This document shows positions 7,793-16,819 of a DNA stretch of 64,000 nucleotides, one piece after another. The notes beneath the pieces are model-generated. The model was not told the DNA's origin. It did not search any database and was given only the letters and a program-made list of their open reading frames with translations. Numbering within the stretch: position 1 is the first letter of the stretch; the number at the start of each line of letters is the position of its first letter. Source of the stretch: Streptomyces sp. NBC_01264 (lineage in GTDB: Bacteria > Actinomycetota > Actinomycetes > Streptomycetales > Streptomycetaceae). The translations under genes and the position numbers were made by a program. The stretch is from the NCBI RefSeq assembly GCF_026340675.1, contig NZ_JAPEOX010000001.1, forward strand, positions 5,642,001 through 5,706,000, in the 5' to 3' direction.

Positions 7793-8554
7793 TTACGGCG
7801 TGCCCACGCCGCCGAACTCGGCCATCGCCTCGTCGACGATCCGCTCCAGCCGGGCGTGGTGGGCGCCGCGCCAGTAGACGCGCTCGCAGTCGGCGCACTG
7901 GGCGAAGACCTCGTACGAGCGCTGCGTGCCGCTCTCCAGCCGGTCGCCGACGCTGTCCCTGTCGGCCTCGCGCAGGGTCCCGTTGCACGCGGTGCAGCGG
8001 GACCACGGCGTGAGGGCCGGGGCGAACCGGCCCAGGATGTCGCGGACCTGCTCGTCGGGGTTGTCGCTGTAGACGTACGCGCCGGCGAAGAGCTCGCGGC
8101 GGCGCAGCAGTCCGCGGTCGCGGGAGAGCAGGACGCGCCGCTCGGCGGCGGAGCGGGTGGCCAGGGCCGGGTCGCCGATGTCCTCGTTCTCGTACGCGGC
8201 GTCCACGCCGAGCAGCCGCAGGCGGCGGGCGAGGGTGCCGAGGTGGACGTCGAGGAGGAAGCGCAGCGGGGTGGTCGCGGGGACGCCGGGGAGGTGCTGG
8301 GGGCGGTCGACGCCGAAGACCTCCACGGACTCGCCGGCCCGGGGCACGTGGGCGAGGGGCGTCTCGGCGCCGTCGACGAGGATCCGGCCGACTTCGGTGA
8401 GCGGGACGCCGGCCGATTCGACGACGTGGCCGAGGCTGGAGACTCCGTCGGTGGTCGTCGGCACACGGGTGCCGCGGCGCGCGGGCGCGGCGAACACGTG
8501 CAGTTCGGGGGCGAGGGTGAGCTGAATTCCGGGTCCGTTCACGGGGTTCAGCAT
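7793..8554 (-). CDS. Mut7-C ubiquitin/RNase domain protein
   Basis: 253 residues. The N-terminal ~85 resemble the ubiquitin-like Mut7-C domain (GVPLTEVGRILVDG, then ESVEVFGVDRPQ). The C-terminal part is the Mut7-C PIN-like nuclease: FLLDVHLGTLARRLRLLGVD (Asp-first motif), NEDIGDPAL, VLLSRDRGLLRRR, ending in a zinc-ribbon pair CTACNGTL and CADCERVYW. The family is a predicted RNase of unknown targets. No clear Shine-Dalgarno precedes ATG 8554; GTG 8542 is an alternative. Confidence 0.85.
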   Translation of the reverse strand: MLNPVNGPGIQLTLAPELHVFAAPARRGTRVPTTTDGVSSLGHVVESAGVPLTEVGRILVDGAETPLAHVPRAGESVEVFGVDRPQHLPGVPATTPLRFLLDVHLGTLARRLRLLGVDAAYENEDIGDPALATRSAAERRVLLSRDRGLLRRRELFAGAYVYSDNPDEQVRDILGRFAPALTPWSRCTACNGTLREADRDSVGDRLESGTQRSYEVFAQCADCERVYWRGAHHARLERIVDEAMAEFGGVGTP

Positions 8555-8584
8555 GCCATCGCGGGGCGGGGTGCGGCGGGGGAT

Positions 8585-8950
8585 TTACGCGTCCGCGCGC
8601 ACCTTCGCGTGGGCGTCCGCGGCGTCCGCGGCTTCCGCGTCGTGCAGCTCGCAGTGGGCGTTGACCTGGTCGAAGTGGTTCTCGGCCCAGGCCTTCACGG
8701 AGCTGAGCAGGCAGCCGAGGTCGGCGCCGAGGTCGGTGAGCCGGTAGTCGACGCGGACGGGGACGGTGGGCGTGACGGTGCGGGCGACGAGGCCGTCGCG
8801 CTCCAGGGAGCGCAGGGTCTGGGTCAGCATCTTCTGGCTGACTCCGGGGATCTTGCGGCCGAGCTCGCTGTAGCGCATGGTCCGGTCCTCGGCCTGGGCG
8901 AGGGCGCTGACGATGAGACCGACCCACAGGACACGGCGGTCCTCGGCGGC
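8585..8950 (-). pseudogene. HxlR-family regulator, 5' end deleted
   Basis: The frame encodes the body of an HxlR winged helix: MRYSELGRKIPGVSQKMLTQ, LRSLERDGLVARTV, VPVRVDYRLTDLGADL and a WAENHF helix. HxlR proteins begin with a Cys-containing segment and a W-T-x-L-I-L helix. Only the end of that helix (VGLIVSALAQAEDRT) is present, and the frame then runs into antisense of an oxidoreductase fragment. The start codon, promoter and N-terminal ~20 residues are gone. The junction is near 8940-8955. Regulators of this type normally lie divergent to an NADP oxidoreductase, the partner found broken next door. Confidence 0.7.
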
Positions 8951-9211
8951 CCTGCCCTGGCCTTCGTCCGGGACGGCGGCGCCTACGTCGGCCTGATCCC
9001 CCACGCGGCCCCGGCGGCGGAGCGGGGCGTCCGCGTGGTGGAACAGGAGGTCGCGGCGGACGGCGCGCACCTGGCCCGCCTGGTGACGCTGGTCGACGCG
9101 GGGGAGCTGACGCTCAGGGTGGCGCGCACCTTCCCCCTGACGGAGGTCCCCAAGGCCCACGCCCACCTCGCGGACCCGGGCACCCGCGGCCGCATCGTCC
9201 TGACGGTCTGA
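8950..9211 (+). pseudogene. C-terminal fragment of a zinc-type NADP oxidoreductase
   Basis: About 87 codons encode FVRDGGAYVGLIPHAAPAAE, a VVEQEVAADGAHLARLVTLV segment, RVARTFPLTEVPKAHAHLA and the classical ending RGRIVLTV. This is the last quarter of quinone-oxidoreductase-like MDR enzymes, covering the end of the Rossmann domain and the C-terminal catalytic-domain strand. No start codon, GroES-like domain or NADPH loop precedes it. The sequence passes straight into the truncated HxlR gene on the other strand. It ends in a normal TGA, so the loss was 5' only. Confidence 0.75.
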
Positions 9212-9256
9212 CCCGACCGGGGCCTGCCCCCACCGGGGCCGGGTCCGAAGCCCGGA

Positions 9257-9865
9257 TCACGGCCAGACGAGGCAGTACGGCTGGTGCCCGGCTTCGTGCA
9301 GCCTGTGGCTGAAATCCTGCCATTCGTGGAGCAGCTGGTAGACGTTGAAGGCGTCGCGGGGGCCGCCGCGGTCGGGGACCGTGGACCAGATGAAGGCGGC
9401 GGCGCCTACCGATTCCTCGCCGATGCCGCGCAGCGGGTCGACGACGGTCATCGGGAGCTTCACGACGGCGTAGTCGGGGTGGAGGACGACCAGCTCCAGC
9501 GGGGGCACCTTGTGCAGGGGTATGCCCTCGATGCCGGTCAGGACCATCGCGGCGACCGTCTCCGGCTTGATCTTGGTGAACATGCCGCCCATGCCGAGCT
9601 CGTCGCCGCCGAGCTCCTCCGGCCGCATCGTCACCGGGACGCGCGCGGCCGTGGCCCCGTCGGGGGCGCCGAAGTACTTGTACGTCACGCCCATGCCGCG
9701 GCCCCTGGGGAGGCCGTCGGGGCCCTGTGCGGGGCCCGGTACGGGTTCTGCCGCGTCCGTGGCACGGCGGCGGTGCTTGCCGCGGCGACGGGCCTCACGG
9801 GCCTCCCGGGCGCGCTGCGGGTCCAGGCCGTCCGTGCCCTCGCCCGGTCCACCACCGCGTTGCAT
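9257..9865 (-). CDS. Conserved hypothetical protein
   Basis: 202 residues from ATG 9865 (GGAG just upstream). Residues 1-55 are Arg/Gly/Ala-rich and look disordered. The remainder is a compact domain: GVTYKYFGAPDGATAARVPV, MRPEELGGDELGMGGMFTKI, LELVVLHPDYAVVKLPMTVV and an aromatic, His-rich C-terminus ending YCLVWP. I do not recognise the family. It is divergent from hemL across 133 bp, which must hold both promoters. Confidence 0.7.
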   Translation of the reverse strand: MQRGGGPGEGTDGLDPQRAREAREARRRGKHRRRATDAAEPVPGPAQGPDGLPRGRGMGVTYKYFGAPDGATAARVPVTMRPEELGGDELGMGGMFTKIKPETVAAMVLTGIEGIPLHKVPPLELVVLHPDYAVVKLPMTVVDPLRGIGEESVGAAAFIWSTVPDRGGPRDAFNVYQLLHEWQDFSHRLHEAGHQPYCLVWP

Positions 9866-9998
9866 ATCTCCACCCGACTGGTCTTGCCTGCCCCGGCCCC
9901 GTGACCCCCGCCACGCAGCCTGATCATCATGGCAGTGACCTCCCCCGGGGCGGCGCGGTGAAACGCCCGTCCGCAAGTCAGTCGCGGCCTCTGAGACC

Positions 9999-11321
9999 AT
10001 GGCTGGTGTGAGCTACCCGTACCCGTATGAAGCCAAAGTCTCGCAGACTCTCTTTGACCGCGCGTCCCTCGTGACGCCTGGCGGCGTGAACTCTCCGGTG
10101 CGCGCCTTCCGCGCCGTGGGCGGAACGCCCAGGTTCATGGTGTCCGGTACCGGTCCGTACCTGACCGATGCCGACGGGCGCGAGTACGTCGACCTGGTCT
10201 GCTCGTGGGGGCCGATGATCCTCGGCCACGCCCACCCGGCCGTGGTGGAGGCCATCCAGGCCGCCGTCGTCCGCGGCACCTCCTTCGGTACCCCCGGTGA
10301 GGGGGAGGTGGCGCTCGCCGAGGAGATCGTCGCGCGCATCACACCCGTGGAGCAGGTCCGGCTGGTGTCCTCGGGCACCGAGGCGACCATGTCCGCGATC
10401 CGCCTCGCCCGCGGGTTCACCGGCCGCGCCAAGATCGTGAAGTTCGCCGGCTGCTACCACGGGCACGTGGACTCGCTGCTGGCCGCCGCCGGCTCCGGGC
10501 TCGCGACCTTCGCGCTGCCGGACACCCCCGGGGTGACGGGCGCGCAGGCCGGGGACACGATCGTGCTCCCGTACAACGATCTGGAATCGGTGCGGGCGGC
10601 CTTCGCCGCGCACCCCGGCGAGATCGCCTGTGTGATCACCGAGGCCGCGCCCGGCAACATGGGCGTCGTGACCCCGGGGGAGGGCTTCAACCAGGGGCTC
10701 GCCGACCTGTGCCGGGCCAACGGCGCCCTGTACATCTCCGACGAGGTCATGACGGGTTTCCGTACCTCGCGCGCCGGCTGGTACGGCGTGGACGGGGTCA
10801 CGCCCGACCTGATGACCTTCGGCAAGGTCATGGGCGGCGGCTTCCCGGCGGCGGCGTTCGGCGGCCGCGCGGACGTCATGGGCCACCTGGCGCCCGCGGG
10901 TCCCGTCTACCAGGCGGGCACGCTGTCCGGTAACCCGATCGCCACGGCCGCCGGTCTGGCGCAGCTGCGGCTGCTGGACGAGGCGGCGTACGAGAAGGTC
11001 GACGCCGTGTCGCTCCAGATCCAGGGGCTGGTGACCGAGGCGCTCACCAAGGAGGGCGTCGCGCACCGGCTGCAGACCGCCTCGAACATGTTCTCGGTGT
11101 TCTTCACCGAGGACGAAGTCCGCAACTACGACGACGCGAAGAAGCAGGAAGCCTTCCGCTTCAACGGCTTCTTCCACTCGATGCTGTCGCAGGGCGTCTA
11201 CCTGCCGCCGTCGGCGTTCGAGTCGTGGTTCGTGTCCACCTCTCACGACGACAAGGCGATCGAGCGCATCGCGGCCGCCCTGCCGGCCGCCGCCCGGGCC
11301 GCCGCGGAGGCCACCGCATGA
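9999..11321 (+). CDS. hemL: Glutamate-1-semialdehyde 2,1-aminomutase
   Basis: PLP enzyme converting glutamate-1-semialdehyde to 5-aminolevulinate in the C5 route to heme, siroheme and cobamides. 440 residues, the family's usual length. Visible: [13 protein letters not shown] near the start, [16 protein letters not shown] (phosphate cup), [23 protein letters not shown] (PLP-ring Asp) and [17 protein letters not shown] with the Schiff-base Lys. ATG 9999 or GTG 10008 could start it; neither has a clear Shine-Dalgarno. It is translationally coupled (ATGA overlap) to the phosphatase gene. Confidence 0.95.
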   Translation: MAGVSYPYPYEAKVSQTLFDRASLVTPGGVNSPVRAFRAVGGTPRFMVSGTGPYLTDADGREYVDLVCSWGPMILGHAHPAVVEAIQAAVVRGTSFGTPGEGEVALAEEIVARITPVEQVRLVSSGTEATMSAIRLARGFTGRAKIVKFAGCYHGHVDSLLAAAGSGLATFALPDTPGVTGAQAGDTIVLPYNDLESVRAAFAAHPGEIACVITEAAPGNMGVVTPGEGFNQGLADLCRANGALYISDEVMTGFRTSRAGWYGVDGVTPDLMTFGKVMGGGFPAAAFGGRADVMGHLAPAGPVYQAGTLSGNPIATAAGLAQLRLLDEAAYEKVDAVSLQIQGLVTEALTKEGVAHRLQTASNMFSVFFTEDEVRNYDDAKKQEAFRFNGFFHSMLSQGVYLPPSAFESWFVSTSHDDKAIERIAAALPAAARAAAEATA

Positions 11322-12007
11322 GCAACCAGGACAGCGCGGAGATCACCGTCGTCCACGTGGTGCGCCACGGCGAGGTGCACAACCCGGACGGGGTCCTCTA
11401 CGGCCGTCGCGCCGGCTACCACCTCTCCGAGCTGGGCCGCAAGATGGCGGACCGGGTCGCGGAGCACCTGGAGAACCGGGACGTGACCTACGTCGTGGCC
11501 TCCCCGCTGGAGCGGGCCCAGGAGACGGCCGCGCCGATCGCGAAGTCGCACGGGCTGGACCTGGCGACCGACGCCCGCCTCCTGGAGGCGGGCAACGTCT
11601 TCGAGGGCAAGACCTTCGGGGTGGGCGACGGCGCGCTGCGCAAGCCCGCGAACTGGAAGCACCTGACGAACCCGTTCAAGCCGTCCTGGGGCGAGCCGTA
11701 CGTCGAGCAGGTCGTGCGGATGATGAGCGCGATCGAGACGGCCCGTGACGCGGCCCGCGGCCACGAGGCGGTGGCGGTCAGCCACCAGCTCCCGATCTGG
11801 ATCGTACGGAGCTTCGCGGAGAAGCGGCGGCTGTGGCACGACCCGCGCCGCCGCCAGTGCACGCTGGCCTCGCTGACCTCGTTCACGTACCAGGGCGACG
11901 CCCTGGTGTCGGTGGGCTACAGCGAGCCGGCCCGGGACCTGGTCCCGGCGCACCTCCTGGCCGGGGCGAAGCCGGTGAAGGGCAAGTCGAAGGCGTTCGG
12001 GGCGTAG
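11318..12007 (+). CDS. Histidine phosphatase (phosphoglycerate mutase-like)
   Basis: 229 residues. The catalytic motif VRHGEVHNP lies near residue 15, [10 protein letters not shown] supplies the second Arg, [10 protein letters not shown] the conserved Glu region, and VAVSHQLPI the second catalytic His. The C-terminal [17 protein letters not shown] region and basic tail are common in Streptomyces homologues. Its ATG overlaps the hemL stop (ATGA), so it is co-translated with hemL. The real substrate of this branch-2 type enzyme is unknown. A strong hairpin follows. Confidence 0.9.
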   Translation: MSNQDSAEITVVHVVRHGEVHNPDGVLYGRRAGYHLSELGRKMADRVAEHLENRDVTYVVASPLERAQETAAPIAKSHGLDLATDARLLEAGNVFEGKTFGVGDGALRKPANWKHLTNPFKPSWGEPYVEQVVRMMSAIETARDAARGHEAVAVSHQLPIWIVRSFAEKRRLWHDPRRRQCTLASLTSFTYQGDALVSVGYSEPARDLVPAHLLAGAKPVKGKSKAFGA

Positions 12008-12029
12008 CGGGGCGCGCAGCACTGCCCGG

Positions 12030-12064
12030 CTTCCGGGGGCGGCCCGTCGGGCCGCCCCCGGAAG
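12030..12064. terminator. Terminator after the hemL operon
   Basis: Perfect 16-bp GC-rich arms (CTTCCGGGGGCGGCCC and complement) around a 3-nt loop, followed by a short TTT. It ends the hemL-phosphatase transcript. Confidence 0.85.
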
Positions 12065-12138
12065 CGTTTCGTGTGCCCGGCCGTGGCCGTCTCACACGGC
12101 ACACCAGGTGCCCGTTTCCTCAAGCTTCGCCCTCATTT

Positions 12139-12200
12139 CATACAAGTGGCGCGAAGTTGCCGTGTCGCCTCTGGACTTCGCGCGAATGTCCGTTTGTATG
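12139..12200. promoter_or_regulatory. Nested inverted repeat before the lipoprotein deacetylase
   Basis: Two concentric inverted repeats: outer CATACAA (12139-12145) / TTGTATG (12194-12200) and inner GCGCGAAGT (12149-12157) / ACTTCGCGC (12175-12183). The outer right arm ends 7 bp before the ATG at 12208. It may be an operator or an mRNA stem that masks initiation. No regulator is assigned. Confidence 0.5.
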
Positions 12201-12207
12201 ACTTTCC

Positions 12208-13455
12208 ATGAGCGATATGCGCGGCTTCAGCAGAAGAGGGGTACTCGGACTCGGACTTGGTGCCGTCGCTGCGGCCGGCGTCGCCGGGTGCACCGTCGGC
12301 GGCCCGTCCGGCACGGGCAACGCCGGACCGCAGGACCCGTCGGGCCCCCCGGGGCCGGCCCCGTCCGGCCCGGTGGTCAAGCCCATCGGCGACGGATCCA
12401 CCGCCGACACCGGGCCGCAGCCGCACCAGCCGGCCGCCCCCGTACCCCTCCGGCCGGGCGAGACCCCGCCCCAGTTCGTGGTGTTCAGCTGGGACGGCGC
12501 GGGGGAGATCGGCAACGGCCTCTTCCCCCGCTTCCTCAAACTCGCCAAGGACCACGGCGCGGCGATGACCTTCTTCCTCTCCGGGATCTACCTCCTGCCC
12601 GAATCGAAGAAGAGCCTCTACAAGCCGCCGAACAACCCCGTCGGCGCCTCCGACATCGGCTACCTCAAGGACGAGAACGTCCGCAACACCCTGAAGTACG
12701 TGCGCGAGGCCTGGCTCGACGGCCACGAAATAGGCACCCACTTCAACGGACACTTCTGCGGCGGCTCCGGCTCGGTCGGCAAGTGGACCCCGCAGGACTG
12801 GCGCAGCGAGATCGACCAGGCCGTGTCCTTCGTCACCAACTGGCGCACCAACACCGGCTGGACCGACCTCGAACCGCTGCCCTTCGACTACCGCAAAGAG
12901 CTGGTCGGCGCCCGCACCCCCTGCCTGCTCGGCCAGGACAACCTGCTCCCGACCGCCCAGGAGCTGGGCTGGCGCTACGACTCCAGCTCGCCCGGCGGCC
13001 TCCAGCAGTGGCCGGTCAAGCGCGGCGGCCTGTGGGACCTGCCGCTGCAGTCGCTCCCGTTCCCCGGGCACTCCTTCGAGGTGCTGTCGATGGACTACAA
13101 CATCCTCGCGAACCAGTCGAAGAACACCACCAAGGGCGTCCCGTCCCGCTACCCGGCCTGGCGCACCCAGGCCACCGCCGCCTACCTGGGCGGTTTCAAG
13201 CGGGCCTACGAGACCAACCGCGCGCCCCTCTTCATCGGCAACCACTTCGAGGAGTGGAACGGCGGCATCTACATGGACGCCGTCGAGGAGTCCCTCAAGG
13301 GCATGGCGGACAAAAAGGACGTACGGCTCGTATCCTTCCGGCAGTTCACCGACTGGCTGGACGTCCAGGACCCCGAGGTGCTGGCCAAGCTGCGCACGCT
13401 CGGCCCCGGCCAGGCGCCGACCGGTGGCTGGGGCACGTATCTCACGGCGGTCTGA
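12208..13455 (+). CDS. Twin-arginine lipoprotein, polysaccharide deacetylase-like
   Basis: 415 residues. The Tat signal SRRGVLGLGLGAV is followed by lipobox VAGC. A Pro/Gly-rich linker (about 35-90) leads to a NodB-like barrel: FVVFSWDGAGEIG at the position of TFDDG, MTFFLSGIYLL, then HEIGTHFNGHFCGG, equivalent to the HxxxH metal motif, and WTPQDWRSEIDQA. Only one Asp remains in the first motif, so catalysis may differ or be lost. FIGNHFEEWNGG near the end is typical of this Streptomyces group. ATG 12208 lacks a clear Shine-Dalgarno; ATG 12217 is alternative. Confidence 0.8.
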   Translation: MSDMRGFSRRGVLGLGLGAVAAAGVAGCTVGGPSGTGNAGPQDPSGPPGPAPSGPVVKPIGDGSTADTGPQPHQPAAPVPLRPGETPPQFVVFSWDGAGEIGNGLFPRFLKLAKDHGAAMTFFLSGIYLLPESKKSLYKPPNNPVGASDIGYLKDENVRNTLKYVREAWLDGHEIGTHFNGHFCGGSGSVGKWTPQDWRSEIDQAVSFVTNWRTNTGWTDLEPLPFDYRKELVGARTPCLLGQDNLLPTAQELGWRYDSSSPGGLQQWPVKRGGLWDLPLQSLPFPGHSFEVLSMDYNILANQSKNTTKGVPSRYPAWRTQATAAYLGGFKRAYETNRAPLFIGNHFEEWNGGIYMDAVEESLKGMADKKDVRLVSFRQFTDWLDVQDPEVLAKLRTLGPGQAPTGGWGTYLTAV

Positions 13456-13544
13456 CCCGGCCCCGGTCCGCACCTGACCAGCGGCTTAACAGACCCTCCG
13501 GGGGGCGCGGAAGATCCGCGAACCGCACATGCGAAACTTTTCAC

Positions 13545-14180
13545 ATGAGCCTTAGCCGCGCCCCCCGCCGCAGCCGCTCGACCAGCGGCCGCGCCATCCT
13601 GCTGACCGCGGTGACCCTCGCAGGCGCCCTCACCCTCACGGCGTGCAGCGATGCGGACGGCGGCAGCAAATCCTCCGGTTCCGCCGGAGGCAACTACGTG
13701 GTGGGCTCCAGCGGCATCGCCACCGTCGCCAAGGGCGACCGCACCGACGCCCCCAAGCTCGACGGGGAGACGGTGGACGGCAAGACGCTGGACACCACCA
13801 CCCTCAAGGGCAAGGTCGTCGTCCTCAACGTCTGGGGCTCCTGGTGCCCGCCGTGCCGGGCCGAAGCCCCGTACTTCGCGAAGGTCGCCAAGGAGCTGGA
13901 GGCGGCCGGGCAGCCCGTGGCCTTCGTCGGCATCAACACCCGCGACAACACCAAGCAGAGCGCGGCCTCCTTCGAAGAGAACTTCAAGATCACCTACCCG
14001 AGCCTCTTCGACCCGGACGGCAAGCTGATGCTCCGCTTCCCCAAGGGCACGCTCAACCCCAACGCCATCCCCTCGACGCTCATCCTCGACAAGGACGGGA
14101 AGATCGCCGCCCGCACCCTGGCCGCGGTCAACGAGGAGAAGCTGCGCTCGATGATCGACCCGCTCCTCGCGGAGAAGTGA
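13545..14180 (+). CDS. ResA/TlpA-like lipoprotein thioredoxin
   Basis: 211-residue membrane-anchored thiol-disulfide reductase. The signal peptide has lipobox LTLTAC. The thioredoxin fold begins around residue 80 ([20 protein letters not shown], with the CPPC active site), followed by [11 protein letters not shown], a helix insert typical of ResA, and [13 protein letters not shown] with the cis-Pro. It is the first gene of the cytochrome c maturation operon (with CcdA, ResB, CcsB) and probably keeps apocytochrome heme-binding cysteines reduced outside the membrane. ATG 13545 is chosen because it starts the signal peptide. Confidence 0.92.
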   Translation: MSLSRAPRRSRSTSGRAILLTAVTLAGALTLTACSDADGGSKSSGSAGGNYVVGSSGIATVAKGDRTDAPKLDGETVDGKTLDTTTLKGKVVVLNVWGSWCPPCRAEAPYFAKVAKELEAAGQPVAFVGINTRDNTKQSAASFEENFKITYPSLFDPDGKLMLRFPKGTLNPNAIPSTLILDKDGKIAARTLAAVNEEKLRSMIDPLLAEK

Positions 14181-14184
14181 CCTC

Positions 14185-15012
14185 GTGGTCACCGCACTCT
14201 CCGCACTGACGGGTCCCTCCGGCCTCTCCGACGTCGCCTTCTCCGATGTCGTCCTCGCCGCCGACGCGACCGGCGTGAACACCACCGTCCTCAACGGCGC
14301 GCTGCTGCTCGCCCTGCCGATCGCCCTGCTCGCCGGGCTGGTCTCCTTCTTCTCCCCCTGCGTCCTGCCCCTGGTCCCCGGCTACCTGTCCTACGTGACC
14401 GGCGTCGGCGGAGCCGACCTGGCCGAGGCCCAGCGCGGCCGGATGCTGGGCGGCGCGAGCCTTTTCGTCCTCGGCTTCACGTCCGTGTTCGTCTCGACCG
14501 GCGCGCTGTTCGGCTACTTCGGACAGACACTCGACGCGAACAAGGAAGTCATCTCCCGGGTCCTCGGCGGCCTGGTGATCCTGCTCGGCCTGTTCTTCAT
14601 GGGCGCCATACCCGGTCTGACGATGCGCGAGTTCCGCTTCCACCGGAAGCCGACCATCGGACTGCTCGGCGCACCCCTGCTCGGCGTGCTCTTCGGCCTC
14701 GGCTGGACCCCCTGCATGGGACCGACCCTCGCCGCCGTCGGCACCCTCTCCATCGATCAGGCCACCGCGGGCCGCGGCGCACTGCTGACCGTGGTCTTCT
14801 GCCTCGGACTGGGGCTCCCGTTCATCGCCACCGCGCTCGCCTTCCGCAAGGCGCTCGGCGCGTTCGGCTGGGTGAAGAAGCACTATGCGTGGGTGATGCG
14901 GATCGGCGGCGGCATGCTGATCCTGACCGGTCTGCTGCTCGTCACAGGAATGTGGAGCAGCATCGTCAGCGACATGCAGAGCTGGACCAACGGCTTCACG
15001 GTGGGGATCTGA
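14185..15012 (+). CDS. ccdA: Cytochrome c biogenesis protein CcdA
   Basis: 275-residue polytopic protein that passes electrons from cytoplasmic thioredoxin across the membrane to the ResA-like partner. Six hydrophobic segments are visible. The redox cysteines lie in [18 protein letters not shown] (first helix) and [12 protein letters not shown] (fourth helix), as in DsbD/CcdA. GTG 14185 begins 4 bp after the upstream stop, with GGAG inside the previous gene's end, so translation is coupled. The N-terminal ~35 residues before the first helix are extra and low in conservation. Confidence 0.93.
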   Translation: MVTALSALTGPSGLSDVAFSDVVLAADATGVNTTVLNGALLLALPIALLAGLVSFFSPCVLPLVPGYLSYVTGVGGADLAEAQRGRMLGGASLFVLGFTSVFVSTGALFGYFGQTLDANKEVISRVLGGLVILLGLFFMGAIPGLTMREFRFHRKPTIGLLGAPLLGVLFGLGWTPCMGPTLAAVGTLSIDQATAGRGALLTVVFCLGLGLPFIATALAFRKALGAFGWVKKHYAWVMRIGGGMLILTGLLLVTGMWSSIVSDMQSWTNGFTVGI

Positions 15013-15025
15013 GGACTACACGGAC

Positions 15026-16819
15026 ATGAGTACGACCGACAAGGCGTCCGCCGAGGCGCCGCACGACTCCACCACCGACTCCGCCGCCGCGGCCGAAGCA
15101 GAGGCCTCCACGCAGGCCGCCGCCGGCGCGCAGCTGTCCACCGCCCCCCTGGAGGACGCCCCCGGCGGTCCCGTGGGCATCGGCGTGCTCGGCTGGGCCC
15201 GCTGGTTCTGGCGGCAGCTCACCTCCATGCGGGTCGCGCTGATCCTGCTCTTCCTGCTGTCGCTGGCATCGATCCCGGGCTCGCTGATCCCGCAGAACCA
15301 GGTCGACCTGATGAAGGTCGCCGTCTGGAAGAAGGAGCACGCCTCCTGGGTGACGGTCGCCGAGAAGCTCCAGCTCTTCGATGTCTACAGCTCGGTGTGG
15401 TTCTCCGCGATCTACCTGCTGCTGTTCATCTCGCTGATCGGCTGCATCCTGCCGCGCTCCTGGCAGTTCGTCGGCCAGCTCACCGGACGGCCGCCGGCCG
15501 CGCCCAAGCGGCTCGACCGGATGCCCGCGTACACGACCTGGCGCACGGACAGCTCCCCAGACGAGGTGCTGTCCACCGCGAGCGGCCTGCTCGGCCGCCG
15601 CCGCTTCCGTACGGAGGCGGGCAAGGGATCGGTCTCGGCCGAGAAGGGCTACCTGCGCGAGGCCGGGAACCTGATCTTCCACGTGGCGCTGATCGTCATG
15701 CTGATCGCCTTCGCCTGGGGCCAGTACTTCAAGTCCGAGGGCGGCAAGCTCGTCCTGCGCGGCAAGGGCTTCTCGAACACGCTCACCCAGTACGACGACT
15801 TCAAGTCCGGCGGCCTCTTCGACACGGACGACCTGCCGCCGTTCTCCTTCACCCTGGACAAGTTCGACGCGTCCTTCGAACGCACGGGCCCGCAGAAGGG
15901 CACCCCGCGCGACTTCAAGGCGTACGTCACCTTCAGCGACGGCGCGCACGGCAAGCCGGAGAAGCGCGAGATCCAGGTCAACAAGCCGCTGGTGGTGGAC
16001 GGCTCCAAGGTCTACCTGCTCGGCCACGGCTACGCGCCGGTCATCTCGGTGACCGATCCCACCGGCAAGGTGGTCTACAAGGACGCCGTGCCGATGCTGC
16101 CGCAGGACGGCAACCTCACGTCCTCCGGAGCCGTCAAGGTCACCGACGGGTACAAGAACAAGGAGGGGGAGTCCGAGCAGCTCGGCTTCCAGACCTGGTT
16201 CATCCCGACCTACGCCGGCAAGAACCAGGGCACGATGCTCTCCCAATTCCCGGAACTGGACAATCCGGCGATGACGCTCAACGCGTACCACGGCAGCCTC
16301 GGCGTGGACTCGGGCCTGCCGCAGAACGTCTACCAGCTCGACACGGCCAAGATGGAGATGTTCAAGGACGAGAAGGGCGAGCTCTTCAAGAAGCTGCTGA
16401 AGCCCGGCGAGTCCATGGAACTGCCCGGCGGCCAGGGCACCGTGAAGTTCGAGGGCATCGAGCGCTGGGCGACCTTCTCGATCACCCACCAGCCCGGCAG
16501 CGGTCTCGCCCTCGCGGGCGCCATTGCCGCCATCGCGGGACTCGCGGGCTCCCTCTTCATCCGGCGCCGCCGGATCTGGGTGCGCGCGACCCGCGGCGCG
16601 GAGGGCGTCACCGTCGTCGAGATGGCGGGCCTGGGCCGCAGCGAGTCCGCCAAGCTCCCGGAGGAGCTCGGGGCCCTGGCCGGCGCGCTCCACGAGCGGG
16701 CGCCGAGCGCGGCGCCCCCGGCGCCCGCCGCACCCGCGGCGCCTGTCGCCGATACCGATCCCGAATCCGATCCCGAACCCGCAGAACCTGCCGAAGAAGT
16801 CGAAGGGGAGCGCGCGTGA
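15026..16819 (+). CDS. resB: ResB-like cytochrome c synthesis protein
   Basis: 597 residues; with CcsB it forms the system II heme-export/ligation complex. After a disordered Ala/Ser/Thr-rich N-terminus (about 1-55), membrane helices appear at MRVALILLFLLSLASIPG, FSAIYLLLFISLIGCI and FHVALIVMLIAFAWG. A large extracytoplasmic domain follows, then a final helix (LALAGAIAAIAGLAGSLFI) and an acidic Ala/Pro/Glu tail. LRFFRMRV-like and SLIPQ elements match the ResB family. It overlaps ccsB by TGATG, consistent with stoichiometric synthesis. Confidence 0.92.
   Translation: MSTTDKASAEAPHDSTTDSAAAAEAEASTQAAAGAQLSTAPLEDAPGGPVGIGVLGWARWFWRQLTSMRVALILLFLLSLASIPGSLIPQNQVDLMKVAVWKKEHASWVTVAEKLQLFDVYSSVWFSAIYLLLFISLIGCILPRSWQFVGQLTGRPPAAPKRLDRMPAYTTWRTDSSPDEVLSTASGLLGRRRFRTEAGKGSVSAEKGYLREAGNLIFHVALIVMLIAFAWGQYFKSEGGKLVLRGKGFSNTLTQYDDFKSGGLFDTDDLPPFSFTLDKFDASFERTGPQKGTPRDFKAYVTFSDGAHGKPEKREIQVNKPLVVDGSKVYLLGHGYAPVISVTDPTGKVVYKDAVPMLPQDGNLTSSGAVKVTDGYKNKEGESEQLGFQTWFIPTYAGKNQGTMLSQFPELDNPAMTLNAYHGSLGVDSGLPQNVYQLDTAKMEMFKDEKGELFKKLLKPGESMELPGGQGTVKFEGIERWATFSITHQPGSGLALAGAIAAIAGLAGSLFIRRRRIWVRATRGAEGVTVVEMAGLGRSESAKLPEELGALAGALHERAPSAAPPAPAAPAAPVADTDPESDPEPAEPAEEVEGERA

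Noticed and set aside
14996..16693. 565-codon minus-strand frame opposite resB
   Set aside because: Composition is Arg/Leu/Gly shadow of the resB gene. There is no Shine-Dalgarno and no domain, and resB itself has clear family features and operon context.
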